This document shows positions 21,524 to 32,402 of a stretch of DNA of 64,000 nucleotides, one piece after another (positions within the stretch are counted from its first letter, which is position 1; each line of letters begins with the position of its first letter). Location: positions 3,906,001 to 3,970,000 of the forward strand of contig NC_016477.1 in the NCBI RefSeq assembly GCF_000226095.1. The letters run 5' to 3'. This DNA comes from Thermothelomyces thermophilus ATCC 42464. Its lineage: Eukaryota; Ascomycota; Sordariomycetes; Sordariales; Chaetomiaceae. A program made the translations under genes and the position numbers. Below the pieces are notes generated by a model. It worked only from the letters and a program-made list of their open reading frames with translations, was not told the DNA's origin and did not search any database.

Positions 21524-22864
21524 GGCCGAGATAAACAATGGGTGGTTGCGAGAGTATCGGAGAAGAGAGGAAGAAAGAAGCAAGGAGACTGGAGGCGTTC
21601 TGGACAAAGTGTTTTCAGAGAGTGTGCTTGTCTGACGTCGATATAGTAGTGGTGGTCTAGTTAGAAGGTACCGCGAGAAGGAAGACGCTCCTGTCTTATT
21701 ATAGGGAGCGGTTTTGAGCCTTTTCAATCAGACCGCGGCCCGAGATATCTCGCTCAAGTCCTAATTAGGAGATCTCTCTCTCTCTTGGTATTCCTCCGGG
21801 AGGCCAAGTGACCCACGGTCATGTTTGTTTCGGCCTGTTGTCTTGTGGCTAATTATGAGAATTTTGGCACCAATTCTCATGGCTCCCCGAGGTACCTTAT
21901 TATTAGGTAACACTGAGAGACATTGGTTTTTTTGTTCAGTCTCTACCTGCCGCAGCATGGCTCCGACTCGAAGAACAGAGTACCTCTGTAACTAGCGTGC
22001 CTGACCTCTGTAACTCGGAGGTAGGCATATCCGCGCCCCTGTCAACAACACATGGACCCAGTTCTCGAGCATTTTAGAGTCGTGATGACCGGCCGAGCCG
22101 CCCCCTGGGTCTCTGGCCTGCGAGCAGGCATGAAACCGTTGATGGCCTGCGCAGCCCTGAGACAAGCCGAGATTGGGCCAACACACCGAGTTCGATGTGG
22201 CACGCGAGGTCTGTTGGGACTGGTGGTGCATCGGCCACAGTGCCCCGATTTTCTTTTGGGTGTTGGGTGGCTGGCGGCGAATGGGCGCCCGGCTAAGGTT
22301 CGGCGTGCAAGAATTCTCGGAACCAGACACGGAGCAAGATTTGCAGAGTTCTCATGCCTGGCATGTCTAATACACGACTGCCTAACTAAGGTACCTACCT
22401 GTAGGTAAAGTACCTAATAGTGTATGCAGGTAGAAATATAAAGAGCACGCGTACCTTAAATAATAGGGCACGTTTTCGTGGGCAGAACTGTTTGTATGTA
22501 CATACATAAGCACCTATTTTTGGTTTTGCCAACAAGAGCATGTCTACAACCAACAGACGAGATGGCCTGACGACGCGGCCGCGAGCACACACCTGGGCCA
22601 CTTCCGCCGCCAAGGCCCATGTGTACTGTACAGTAGGTACGCACAACGGTAATCCGTACAGTATGTACATGCATACAGTCTACACTGTCCCCGCAATTGG
22701 TCGGCTGAGCGTTGGTAATCACTTCTTTACTGCTGGGCTCTAAAAACAGTCCACCACCCCCAGTTCTTAATCCTTACCACCTACCCAGTCGTAAGCATCC
22801 GCCAACCATCGCCGCAAAAAAAAAGGAAAGGAAACGAAACAAAAAACAAAAACAAAAACCAAAG
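21524..22864. other. Spacer with divergent promoters
   Basis: Separates the amidoligase (-) from the gene at 22865 (+). It holds AGGTACCTACCT-type runs (22386-22415) and GTACATAC/TACAGTA blocks (22495-22510, 22622-22670). Open frames here have no recognisable content. Confidence 0.4.
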
Positions 22865-23377
22865 ATGTCGGCTCTCCATCGCAAGATCGTCAAGTCCATA
22901 GCGGGCCGCACAGGGAGCTCAGACGACGAAGAGGACGAGGTCATTCGCCAACGATGGCAGGCAGCTATGAGGGACATTGCCGCCGGAACATTCAAGCAGC
23001 CGGTAATCCGCGTCCCCGTCATCCTCAACCCCAACGGCCCAGTCTCCTCCGCCGAAGAGTTGCAGCAGCTGGCCGAGCTGGAATCGGTGCCCGAAACTGT
23101 CGAGTCCGTTGTCGTCAGGGAGAACGGGGTCAAAACCGAGCGACCAGTCAAGATCTCACACGTCGGCCTTGAGGAGCACAGGCGGCTCGAAGAGAGAGCC
23201 AATGTCATTCGTGACACCGAGTGCTGCATAAGGGTCATGTTTGAAGGGAAGGAAAGGTACGCGACGGTGATTCAGTCTCTAAAAGAGGGTGTTTCGCTCC
23301 GGAGAGACGCTTCTAGGGGTCCTGGCAGCCATGATCGCGGAGACGGCAAGGTGGGCGAGTCGGAAGACGGGCGGTAA
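22865..23377 (+). CDS. Uncharacterised hydrophilic protein
   Basis: Not recognised. A single-exon frame of 170 aa starts MSALHRKIVKSIAGRTG, then an acidic patch SSDDEEDEV (about 18-26), a helical stretch IRQRWQAAMRDIAAGTF and a middle with IRVPVILNPNGPVSSAEEL. The second half, LEEHRRLEERANVIRDTECC, IRVMFEGKERYATVIQSL, is charged and may form a short coiled coil; the end is Gly/Asp/Ser-rich and probably disordered. No signal peptide or membrane segment is seen, so a soluble intracellular protein is likely. The ATG has a good context (AAAGATGTC) after an A-rich leader (about 22816-22864) typical of a fungal 5' UTR, which supports the start. An earlier ATG at 22712 in the same frame reads through non-coding-like text. 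Confidence 0.6.
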   Translation: MSALHRKIVKSIAGRTGSSDDEEDEVIRQRWQAAMRDIAAGTFKQPVIRVPVILNPNGPVSSAEELQQLAELESVPETVESVVVRENGVKTERPVKISHVGLEEHRRLEERANVIRDTECCIRVMFEGKERYATVIQSLKEGVSLRRDASRGPGSHDRGDGKVGESEDGR

Positions 23378-24652
23378 TTAGGTTTATCAAACTTATTAGC
23401 TGCTCACAGCTCGCTATCCGATAAATGTCTCGTTGTTTCTGTTTTCTTCTGAATTGCATCGTTTGGTACCTATTTATGCATGACAGAGCAGCTCTATCCT
23501 AAAGGTCCCAGTGACTCGGTACCTGATGCGTGGGTGAGTCGTCGGTTCGGCCATTCAAAGAGGTGCATCACTAGGTAATAGTTGCCACTCTCAGCAATGC
23601 CAGTGAAAGCAGTGGTAAGAGTAAGGTGGCAGGTCGATCAATCAAGCAGTTGGCATTCTCCGTCCCCGCCGTCTCTAGCCCGGAAACTGGGCCTCCGACG
23701 GTCCGGCAAGCAGAATCCCTCCTCATTTCACCAACGGCGACAGCTGGCGCATTAGTTTGGCCGCGGATCCGCCATGCAGAAAGACGTCCAGCCCCGAACA
23801 AGACGCCCTCGATGTCGTCCTGGCCCCAACATTACCAGAACCGAGTAGCCCGGCCTTGTCGCCGCACGCAGCGCCACTCTCGCACGCTCTTTGGGCAGAC
23901 GGCTCCAGGACTGGGCCCCCTCCGTGCCGAGCTTCAGGTCAAGCTGTGCGATGGACCTTAATTAGATTGACATCTCCCGCCGCGCCGCTTCCCTCCTCCA
24001 AGAGTCCAAGGGGGAAGGGGGTTGGGGGTTGCCGGCGAGGATGGCGATGAGACGGACGATGCGGCACAGCTTCTGCGACCCACCGCATCGAGACGGCCTC
24101 CGGTTACTTATCTGGTCGCGCGAGTCATCCAAAGTGCGGCCCTGCCGTCGCATGTGAGGCGACCCCAAGGGTGGCCCAGTAATTAGCTGTGCCGCGCGCT
24201 CCCCAAACAACAACAAACGAACCAACAACTGGAGCTACGGATTGTTGGAAGGGATCAGTGAGAGATAGGGGCGGGGCGATCGTCCCGTCTCAAGTCATGA
24301 AGGTTAGCATCAGCCGTCAGCTATTGTTTCTTAGATAGGTATGTAATAGAGTCGATCTGGGAGCCTTTGACCCCCCTAAATCGGATAATTCAAAAACAAC
24401 CCGGCTCCCCTAAGGGAGTCCGACTACAAGGGCGCCTAACATGCACATGCAACCCTCCCCTGATTCCGCTATGCTGCTGTGGACATTAGAAGTAATAAAA
24501 TTTAGTTGTATCTACAGCTATCAAGTGTAGTAATGATATACAGTAAAAAAGGGCCCCGGCAAGCACTAATCCTTCACTGTGAAGGCTCAGTTGGTGGTGT
24601 GTGTGGAACCCTTGATGGGACGCCGCCCGTGCCGGACCAAGAAGTCTTCTTT
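23378..24652. other. Spacer, no confident gene
   Basis: Holds the 3' end of the preceding gene and that of the PhiA-like gene. Open frames near 23626-24050 have no recognisable content. Confidence 0.4.
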
Positions 24653-25363
24653 TCAGTGGCTGCTGTACGTGCACGGGACGGGATCCTGGCTGGTCAGGGT
24701 GCGAGCGGTGAAGCCGAGGCAGCCCTCGTTGCCGCCGGGCCGGTCGATGCCGAGGGCGAGCCAGACGGTCCAGGAGGAGTCGGTCTGGCTGGGGCAGGCC
24801 AGCAGGCTGTTGCCGTCGAAGTTGAGGTTGTCGTTCTCGTCCACGGCCCAGCCCTTGAGCTCCAGCCTGCCGCCGGGGACGTTGTTCTCGGTCCGGTTGA
24901 AGTACTGCACGACTCCCTGGCCTGCAGTGGTGTCGTGATTTCTCCGGTCAGCGACAAGTCTCCTAAATATGTAATCCGTAGTGTAATTACGCTTCCCACC
25001 CCTGCCGGACACAAACAGAGGAGGGGCTGTGGTAGGATGGGAGAGGAGAGAGGCGAGTTACTTACCCATGCCGGAACGGTCGACAAAGAACTGCTGCACC
25101 TGGTCATCGGGGCCGTAGAGGAACAGCTCGCCGTCCTTGATGTAGAGGGTGGCAGCGGTGTGGGTCTCGCCGTCGGCGCACTGCGAGTCGACCTTGTCCC
25201 CGGGCAGGTTCAACACCAGCTGGTTCTTGGTCGCGCTGACGGTCGCAAAGTGGATGGGCGAGGCGGAACGGAGGGCCATGACGGAGAACCTGCGCGGGCT
25301 GCTCGTGGGGGCCGCCCAGGACGCGGCGGCGAAGAGAGAGAGGACGGCGGCGGAGAGCTTCAT
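24653..25363 (-). CDS. PhiA-like secreted cell-wall protein
   Basis: Predicted secreted protein related to Aspergillus PhiA, a wall protein needed for normal phialide development, and to the so-called IgE-binding proteins. Two minus-strand exons, 25363-25066 and 24921-24653, with a 144-nt intron in phase 1, give 188 aa. A signal peptide is clear: MKLSAAVLSLFAAASWAAP. The body reads FSVMALRSASPIHFATV, LFLYGPDDQVQQFFVDRSGM, then GVVQYFNRTENNVPGG, KGWAVDENDNLNFDGNSLLAC and the family's end GNEGCLGFTARTLTSQDPV. The DRSGMGQG junction motif and GGNEGC-GFTART ending are those I associate with PhiA. Four Cys residues in the mature part could form two disulphides. A TATATAAAAA box lies 160 bp upstream. 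Confidence 0.86.
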
Positions 25364-25523
25364 GGTTGTTGTTGGTTGTTGATAGTTATTAGGTAAGAAG
25401 TTTCGGGGCCCGAGATGGTTGACGGATGGCTTTTAAAGTTGATTAATGCTCAACGCTCAACACCTTTTGATGACGGTCACAGGGGAGAGAGAGCGTGTGA
25501 GTTCATCTGTAGCTGTCTGGTCC

Positions 25524-25533
25524 TTTTTATATA
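25524..25533 (-). promoter_or_regulatory. TATA box of the PhiA-like gene
   Basis: The minus strand reads TATATAAAAAGGACC about 160 bp before the start codon, which would leave a 5' UTR of roughly 130 nt. A strong TATA box suits an abundant secreted wall protein; this is inference. Confidence 0.45.
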
Positions 25534-26665
25534 ACAAAGCGGCATGTAGTTACCCCTTCCACCCTAAGCAGTCGGACACTCTATCCACCCTATGCTGACA
25601 ACGACGATCTGCGTTTAACTGGCTCTCGGGATACGAGACTTGAGTTTATGCCAACGAGGCGAGGCCCAAATGGGCGGAAATGCCGAGAGGAGGCCCACTC
25701 TGCCTCGTATTGTTCCGTTGCCAAGACACCGCAAGTGGCTTACCTATGAGCACTCAGGTCGTTTAAGTGCCGGGTTACGATGCTTTACAATATGATGGAC
25801 ATCGTTCACCTCTCTGAATGGCCCACTCGATACGGAGTGACAACTCAAAGAGAACAACAACAGTCAGGCTGTGCATCAGTGAAACAAGGCGATTCAAGGC
25901 TGCTGAGCTGATCACAACTTCAGGTCAGAATTAGTTAGCCGATGGGCTAAAACTTTACCCATTTTACTTACGGCGCGCATCGAAGATGTCCAATGAGGTC
26001 TCCGTTTCCGGGTTCTCAGCCACTGTGCGTTCTCAAAATCGAAGAGCACAGCTCATCTAACGCTTAGTTAGAGTTCAGGCATTGCTCACACGGCAGCGGG
26101 AACGAGCAAGCATCTGGGTCTGTGCAGGGGAACATAGCATAAGGCAGCACAACGAGGAACAATATAATGTGACCGAGACAACTACAGATGGATTATTGAG
26201 GCTCAAATTAGGTATTCAGGTTGCTGCAGACGAGCCGACCCACCATTCCTGTCAGGCAGGGGAAAGGGTGTGGAAAGGAAACTCGTGACGTACAGAGTGC
26301 AATGCTGGCACACCGCTCATTGAGCGCATTATTCAAGACCTATAATAACAAGAGGAGAGGACGTAAGCAATATCTAGCTGTATTGGCATGTAATTAGGAG
26401 GACCCTTCAGAGACCAACGGTGATGACGTTTATTAAGCTCGGAAAAAGTAAAGTCAAAGCCACTCGTTTCCTACGAGGCTGATGAATGATTATTATTACC
26501 TGATTACGGTAGGTACCTGATGAGAGCACGAATTATGAAATGGATGGAAGTAACGTAGTAAAATGTAAGAAGTTAGGAAACACTAGGTTCTTAGATACTT
26601 TCAACCCCTTACTCTAGGTATATTAATAGTGCTAACTGGTACTCATACTCAGGCATTCTCTGAGC
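25534..26665. other. Spacer, no gene recognised
   Basis: AT-rich with no recognisable coding sequence. The right end should hold the 3' region of the gene at 26666. Confidence 0.4.
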
Positions 26666-27430
26666 TCACCATGAATGGTAAGCAAACGGCTCTTGGCCGT
26701 CGTTGTCATCGTCGTCGTCGTCGTCGATACCAGCATGTTCAAAACCATACTCTTCGTCCTCCTCCTGGTCACCGCTCGAGATTTCTCCGTCATCCATATA
26801 CACCGGCGAACTTGCCGCCGGCTTCGGCCAGTCGACGCTCCGGCCCCCGGGCTCCTCGACCCAGATCCGACTGTAGTTTGCCCGCACGATGGAGCCGCGG
26901 TCGGTCGCGATCCACGAGTGGTCAGGCCCGGTGCAGAACAGGGCCGACTGCGATCCGTCCTCGTTCTTAACTAGGAGCTGGACGGTGCGCGCCCCCGCCA
27001 TACCGGCGTACCCGCTGATCTGCGCGTACATATCAATCCAGTCCCTGTTGATGACGCGATGGAAGTTGCCGTGGGGGATCCTGATGGAGGCGCGGTTGAT
27101 CTCTTCGTTGGCTTTGCGGGCCGCGCGCAAAATCTCCGCGATCTCCGTTGCCTTTCTCGACCCCAAAACGCCAGTGGCCGTGGCGAGCGCCCCCCAGTTC
27201 TTGAGGCAGAGGGCGAGCTGTGCGATCGACTTTAGCCTTCCCCCCGCCTTTATCCCCTGCAAGGCGACCCCGAGCTCGCCGACCCCGACGGCTATCAGAG
27301 CGGTGTCAACGGCGATGTCGACGATGGCCCAGTGCAGGTTGGGCGAAGCCAGGACATAAATGTCCTCGCCGCTGTTGTTGGCGACATGGACTTGATGGCT
27401 CGTCATGGCGGACCGAGTCGCGCTTGCCAT
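26666..27430 (-). CDS. Conserved protein of unknown function with acidic tail
   Basis: Function not known. The minus-strand frame gives 254 aa from the preferred Met at 27430 (MASATRSAMTSHQVHV); the same frame is open to 27616 and an ATG at 27454 is also possible. The text HVANNSGEDIYVLASPN, a hydrophobic stretch WAIVDIAVDTALIAVGVGEL, ASIRIPHGNFHRV, a Gly/Ala-rich ISGYAGMAGARTVQLLVKN and ALFCTGPDHSWIATD resemble a scattered family that I recall from fungi, bacteria and some invertebrates, with conserved NNS-IYVL-SPN and TGPD-SWIATD blocks. No signal peptide is evident. The C-terminal 40 residues are highly acidic, with seven consecutive Asp near the end. A secreted or self-associating role cannot be judged from sequence. 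Confidence 0.7.
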   Translation of the reverse strand: MASATRSAMTSHQVHVANNSGEDIYVLASPNLHWAIVDIAVDTALIAVGVGELGVALQGIKAGGRLKSIAQLALCLKNWGALATATGVLGSRKATEIAEILRAARKANEEINRASIRIPHGNFHRVINRDWIDMYAQISGYAGMAGARTVQLLVKNEDGSQSALFCTGPDHSWIATDRGSIVRANYSRIWVEEPGGRSVDWPKPAASSPVYMDDGEISSGDQEEDEEYGFEHAGIDDDDDDDNDGQEPFAYHSW

Positions 27431-28117
27431 GGTTAGCAAAAGGGGAAGAGGCATAGGGAAGGAGTGACAAACCCGAAGTTTGCGATGGGAAGGAGTGACG
27501 CACTGAGTTGAGGAAACGACCCAACAAAGCTGAGATTTGAGTTCCGAACCGCGGCTCAATCGTCTGCTGTCAATGCCAAAGCGGCGGTCTAGGGCGGGCT
27601 GCAATACCTTCTTCACAGAGGGTCGTGTGTGGTAGGTAAGGTAGGTAGGCAGGCTGTTGAGCTTCCAAGGTCATTGCTCGTGCTTCTTGTGAAAATTTCC
27701 GAGACCTGCGGTCCTTAAGTGGCACCGGATACCTTGTATATCTAGGTTAGATACGGGGTTAACGTCTACCCATGAAGCACAAAAAAAATGAAAATAAAAA
27801 AAAAAAAAAAGACTCAGCCCCGAGCCATTCTGCAGTCGATGCGTTGGGCCGCAACTTCAAGTGTCCGACATCAAGCACCCTTCCAGCAGGCATATTAATT
27901 ATGTCGAGGCGAACCCAATGTTGCACAAGCCTAGATGTGTACGTACCTAACTAGAGCCTTTGGGTTCAACTCGCCAGCGCCAACGGGGTTGCGCCTTGTG
28001 ATTGAGCCGTGTCAGTGCATCAGGCTCCAAAGTGCCCAACTTGAGCTGCTGCAAGATGAAGATGCCACCCTACAAAGGATGGGTGGATTTTTCAAGGCAG
28101 GGAGTAAAGGAGGCTTA
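27431..28117. other. Spacer, no gene recognised
   Basis: Contains an AGGTAGGT run (27632-27651) and A-rich stretches (27778-27813). No gene is supported. Confidence 0.4.
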
Positions 28118-28669
28118 CTATGCTGCTGCTGCCCAGCTATACGACTTCGCTGCCTCGATTTGCGCCAAGGCCTGGGTCACCCAGTCGCGTGCTTCCTTAG
28201 GCCGGCCTGAGCATATCATCCCCCCATCCCTGCTGCGTAGGAGTGCGGGAGCGAGCTGACCGTTGCCCGCCGGTTGTTGGTCTAGCCACTCTTGGTAGTG
28301 ATCGGGTGCTCGACTTTACCACACATTGGCCTCTTTGAAGTCGTTGAGCGTGGCGAACCCAGATGCGGCATTGTCCGCGGTGAAGGCCGATTCCGGCAGG
28401 TTGAACGGAATATCACAGCTCCGTTTTTCGTACGACTGAAGTACTTCAGCCACACAATGCTTTCCTCTGGTCTGCCTAGACGGCATAGTACTTGGCCCTT
28501 GTGGGACGTCAGAGAACCCTAAAGTCCGACCAGCCGCTGGTCCTCTGGCAACGAATCCAAGACCATTCATTGTGTTGATACCCATGAGGTCCTGGAGCTC
28601 TTCGTACAAGTTAATCTCTGGAAGGTATCTGCCGCATGTCAAGAGTACGCAGACTGAAGCACGAGCCAA
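28118..28669 (-). pseudogene. Decayed hypothetical gene (partial)
   Basis: Not recognised, but the minus strand reads like protein over about 180 codons in a single frame. It carries YLPEINLYEELQDLMGINTM, LGFVARGPAAGRTLGF, DNAASGFATLNDFKEANVW, then one stop codon (TAA at 28318-28316, possibly from CAA), and continues in the same frame with SRAPDHYQEWLDQQPAGNG, GRPKEARDWVTQALAQIEAA to a double stop at 28120. A splice acceptor GGCAG just before the TACCTTCCAGAG codons (about 28627) suggests a missing upstream exon. The in-frame stop argues for a recently lost gene. If the stop is genuine there is a shorter 3'-truncated product; I cannot tell its function. Confidence 0.4.
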
Positions 28670-30963
28670 AGACGACCAATGGTTCAGGTCACCCTACCAC
28701 TGGCATTGATTGTTAAGGTCGCAAGTAGGTCTGTAGTGGAATAATGTTAGGATTCCGTGCCTTCTCTTCCCGGAAGCAATCCTTCAGACTGATAGCACGT
28801 TGCAAGTATGTACATACATACACAGCGCACCGGCCCCACTTCAGGTATATATTAGCAACAAACCTAATATGTTTTACAAAAGTGGCCTTCGGCGCATGTG
28901 TGTGGCCCTGAGCTGCCCTGTTTTAGGGTGAGCCGATGGATGAGCATGGCCTACACTGCGCTGTGACCTAGTTTTGGTGCCTCCACTAAAGTTGTTATTC
29001 GGAAACGCCTCCCTGGAATGGTCCAAATTCGGGCACTAATTATTCCAGTGCGTATCGGTTTGGCCACATTGGCGAGCTGAAATACTTGATGGGGAAAGGA
29101 TCGGTGGACGATGTGTCTGAAAGAGTGGCGAAGACAAGACACTGGACTTTGCATTTACCACAGAGAACCCACATTTCTCCGGCTGGAGGCCCGCCGTGTG
29201 CATTGTATGTATGTATGTACAATACGTCTGTAATATGCCGAAGAATTAAATGGGCAATCAGGCAGCAACCGCTGAAAATCTCACCATACCGCAAACACTC
29301 CAGGCGGTAGCCCGGAGTATCACCGTCTACCGTGCTCGCGGCAATCAAAATACAGAGGTTTGTATTTTTTATCTGATGAAGAGTGCATGAGTGATGACAG
29401 GCTAGAGACAAGAGATACTGTCTGAAGCGTTAGGCTTCTGAGGCACTAGCCCCGAGCCAGCCACGCACTAAGGCACGCTTGCTAAACGCATTGGCTATTT
29501 CCTTTGTCTATATAGCGCTCCTTTTTCCTCTTTAGGTAGTCTACTCCTTACAAGGCACTTTATTGAACCCTCGAAGCCACCGTAACACAGCCTTCTTCTG
29601 CTGTTCGAGTCTTCGAACTGCGTTTGACCGATATTTACAGATGAGGGGTCTCTCAGCTCCTCCATAGAAAAGAGGGATATGGCAAGCTTAGCGGGAGAGA
29701 TGAATCGTTATTAAGTATTTATTTGTTTGTGCCGCCTGAAGGATTCGTTGTGATAATAAAGTTTTGAGGCTGGGGTTGGAGAGATGACGGCCTGTTTAAT
29801 TAATTCTCCAGGACTCGGGAGGAATAGGAATATAATGAATGTAAGAAGCAAGGCAGCACCGTCTGTTGTCGAAAAGGGGATTTATTTTAGCCATTTTATA
29901 TAAGATAAATTCAGGACCTAATACTCAGGGGCCAATTCTGCTAAAGTCAAAACGATTCCCAAGGAACAGTGCAGCCTCGCCGAAAATGGTAATTAGGGTG
30001 ATGAGATGTGAGCAACCCTGAGTCAAAGGCTGAGCAGGGCCCGAGCCAGGGGGCAGGTGCCCAGATTTGTCTCATACAGCAGATGATGTTGATGCCCTCC
30101 GGTCACATCGAGAGCTGCGCACCCCAGTTCAGTATGAGAGCGAATGGTAAGGGCACTGCCTCTCTTCAAGTGATAAGTGATGTAGATTAAAAGAAATGCT
30201 GATTAGTTAGCGGAAGAGCAGCGTAATACTAAGCGTACTAAATAGTTAGCATTTAACCAAGTATGGTTTGTGATTCAGGTATCTTACGTGGTCATGCTAG
30301 AGACGAAGCGATCATCACACTTTACCATCAATCCATTAGTTCTTTTCTAAGGGACATCATTATCCAGATGAAGTATGTGTCGTACATACAGTACCATGGA
30401 CACCGTCGGCTCATCAATAGGACTGTAATTAGCGTGTCTCTTTATGGAAAGACAACAAAGAGGAAGAGAAAGAACACGGATCAAAGCTGCAATCGGCCGC
30501 AAACCAAAGCTTGTCGTGGTACGGGGCACCGCACACTCAACGGCAGATGGTCAACTTGGGCGTTTCGGAGTCCTGTCGTGCGCGCTGCAGTTCGCCGCCA
30601 GTGTAGCCCTGGCTGCGTGTCCCTCCCCGCAGGGCGGCAAGGCCATGCAGGTCCGTGGCGCAACCGTCTTCAATATGAAGGTCTCCCAAGCCCTCCTGTC
30701 GCTCGATTGCTCGATGCTAATTACTGATTGCTCGGTGGGTAGCATCGAAGAATGATCCTTCAAGATTGATCCTTTCCACTATTTTCTTGCTGCGTAATTA
30801 ATAATCTCTTGATTTGATTAGCCCTTGGCCTCCTTGGCCCTGACTTCTTCACAGCCCTCGCCACGGGGCAGTGGTCGTCGGCGAGGCGATCGTTTAATGT
30901 TGGTTTCCCTGGCTCTCCCCTCTTCCCCCAGGCGCAGGGGGGAAAAAATTTGTTAGTTGACAT
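28670..30963. other. Gene-poor AT-rich spacer
   Basis: No recognisable gene on either strand over 2.3 kb. There are short GTATGTATGTATGTAC steps at 28806-28822 and 29203-29222. The 29700-30250 part is AT-rich and may be decayed repeat DNA, but no family is visible. A frame at 30444-30755 has no supporting feature. Confidence 0.4.
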
Positions 30964-32402
30964 GGCTGGCCTCCGCGGCAGAAGTTTAGAAGCGAAGGCT
31001 ATCTCAACTGGACCATCACTCACTTGTTCTTTGCCGATATGTGAGGGTTCGTTCTCTAAGCCCCCGGCTTGGACCAACCGATCCCCGTCGACGGCGAACA
31101 GCTCTTCTGCCTGGTCAAGAACGGGTAGATCGACTGTCCCAGCATGACGAAGCAGGATCTGGACGATAGGAAAAAGTCAGACGGCTTGGCAAGGTATGTT
31201 ATTTCCGCCATCCCGTGTTCCTTTCCACAAGACAAATGGGAGGACTGGCGCCGCATATTATCAGGTACTGAACCGTCGTCTCATGATAATCACTAATCAC
31301 TGTCGTCCAGCCAACCTGGTTTGTCATCAGCCTGATCGTCCGCTCCGCCCAGCATCTCACGGTTACGACGATTGAGCTCACAACCGTCTCTTTTGTCGTC
31401 ATTCTCTTTGGCACCGCGTGGTGCTGGAAAGACAAGCCATCCGACGTCCAGACAACCATCCCCATCAAGTCAACCATCCACATCGACGAGATCGTCGCGA
31501 GCGTAAGTCAGCTCCGCTTCCTTCCGTCTCCCCATCTTGGCGTGTACTCTCTTGTGTGGGCAGATAGATACCCAAGGTACAGGATAGGAGCTGACTACCG
31601 CCGTTCTCCCCCCCCCCCCCCCGGGGGGGGGCCCAGAGTCCGTACGATTCCCATTCAACGGCGAACTGGTACGATACGCCCCTCGATTTTATTAGCCGTC
31701 ACGAGACGGCGACGAACGTGATATGGCAGTATGACAACGACTTGCTCCGAAAGATCATCAGGTTTCGCCCTTTACCAGACGCGTCTGCACGAAGCCCTGG
31801 GACCGCGTTCCCGGTGACATGTTCCTGCTGATGGACTTCGACCTTCAGATCGCCGTCGGCGCCTTCATCACCATATTTAGCGCCATCTTTTTCATCGGCA
31901 TTTCCCGACATGTTTCGAGTAGCTCGCCTGGCGTGCAGCAAGCTTATACATGATCATCTTTGGCATCTCTGGGTGTCTGTGGATGGGCATGTGGGTGTGG
32001 GTAAACTTCCCGCGTATTCGGCATGCCGAGGGTCCCGAGTTGAGTCTCTTCGCACGATCACTCGAGGTCAAGTTCCTAGATCTGCATCGAGCGCCGTACC
32101 GGGACCCCAGCCTACCCCGGTTCGGGCAGGCGAGCGCGAAACGCCCGACTTGGACCCGCAACCTGCTCGACGTGCTCGACGGGGTTGGCCATTTTTTGAC
32201 CAAGACACACAACATAATTATCTCCAGACAAGGACCCCTACCTTAAAGCCCCGATCGGCTTCGCTATCGGCAACACGGTGCTCTGTGTACTCTACGTGGT
32301 TTTCAGAGGGTATATCCCGATCGAGTATCTTGTTGGGTTGAGTCCCTTCCATCGGACGCCTACCTCACGGTCGAGTGGCTGTCATTTCTCCCTCACGGCT
32401 AG
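30964..32402 (+). pseudogene. Decayed multi-span membrane protein gene (fungal family of unknown function)
   Basis: The text follows a common ascomycete membrane-protein family with no known function. It starts about GYLNWTITHLFFADM (31000-31045) and continues APGLDQPIPVDGEQLFCLVK, MTKQDLDDRKKSDGLAR; after a probable intron comes PTWFVISLIVRSAQHLTVTT, IELTTVSFVVILFGTAW, KDKPSDVQTTIPIKST and HIDEIVAS. Another intron (31503-31635, containing a C/G tract) leads to SPYDSHSTANWYDTPL. The far end RGYIPIEYLVGL and DAYLTVEWLSFLPHG matches the family terminus and stops at 32402. Three stop codons interrupt the first exon (TGA near 31041, TAA near 31056, TAG near 31125); the last two fit CAA/CAG changed by C-to-T mutation, as RIP would do. 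The middle (31780-32230) is divergent. It looks like a once whole gene now lost. Confidence 0.65.
31608..31631. repeat. Poly-C / poly-G inverted tract
   Basis: Fifteen C are followed directly by nine G, so the tract can fold on itself, and each strand is also a G-run. It lies inside a probable intron of the decayed membrane-protein gene. Tract length should be treated with care because such runs are hard to sequence. Confidence 0.8.
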
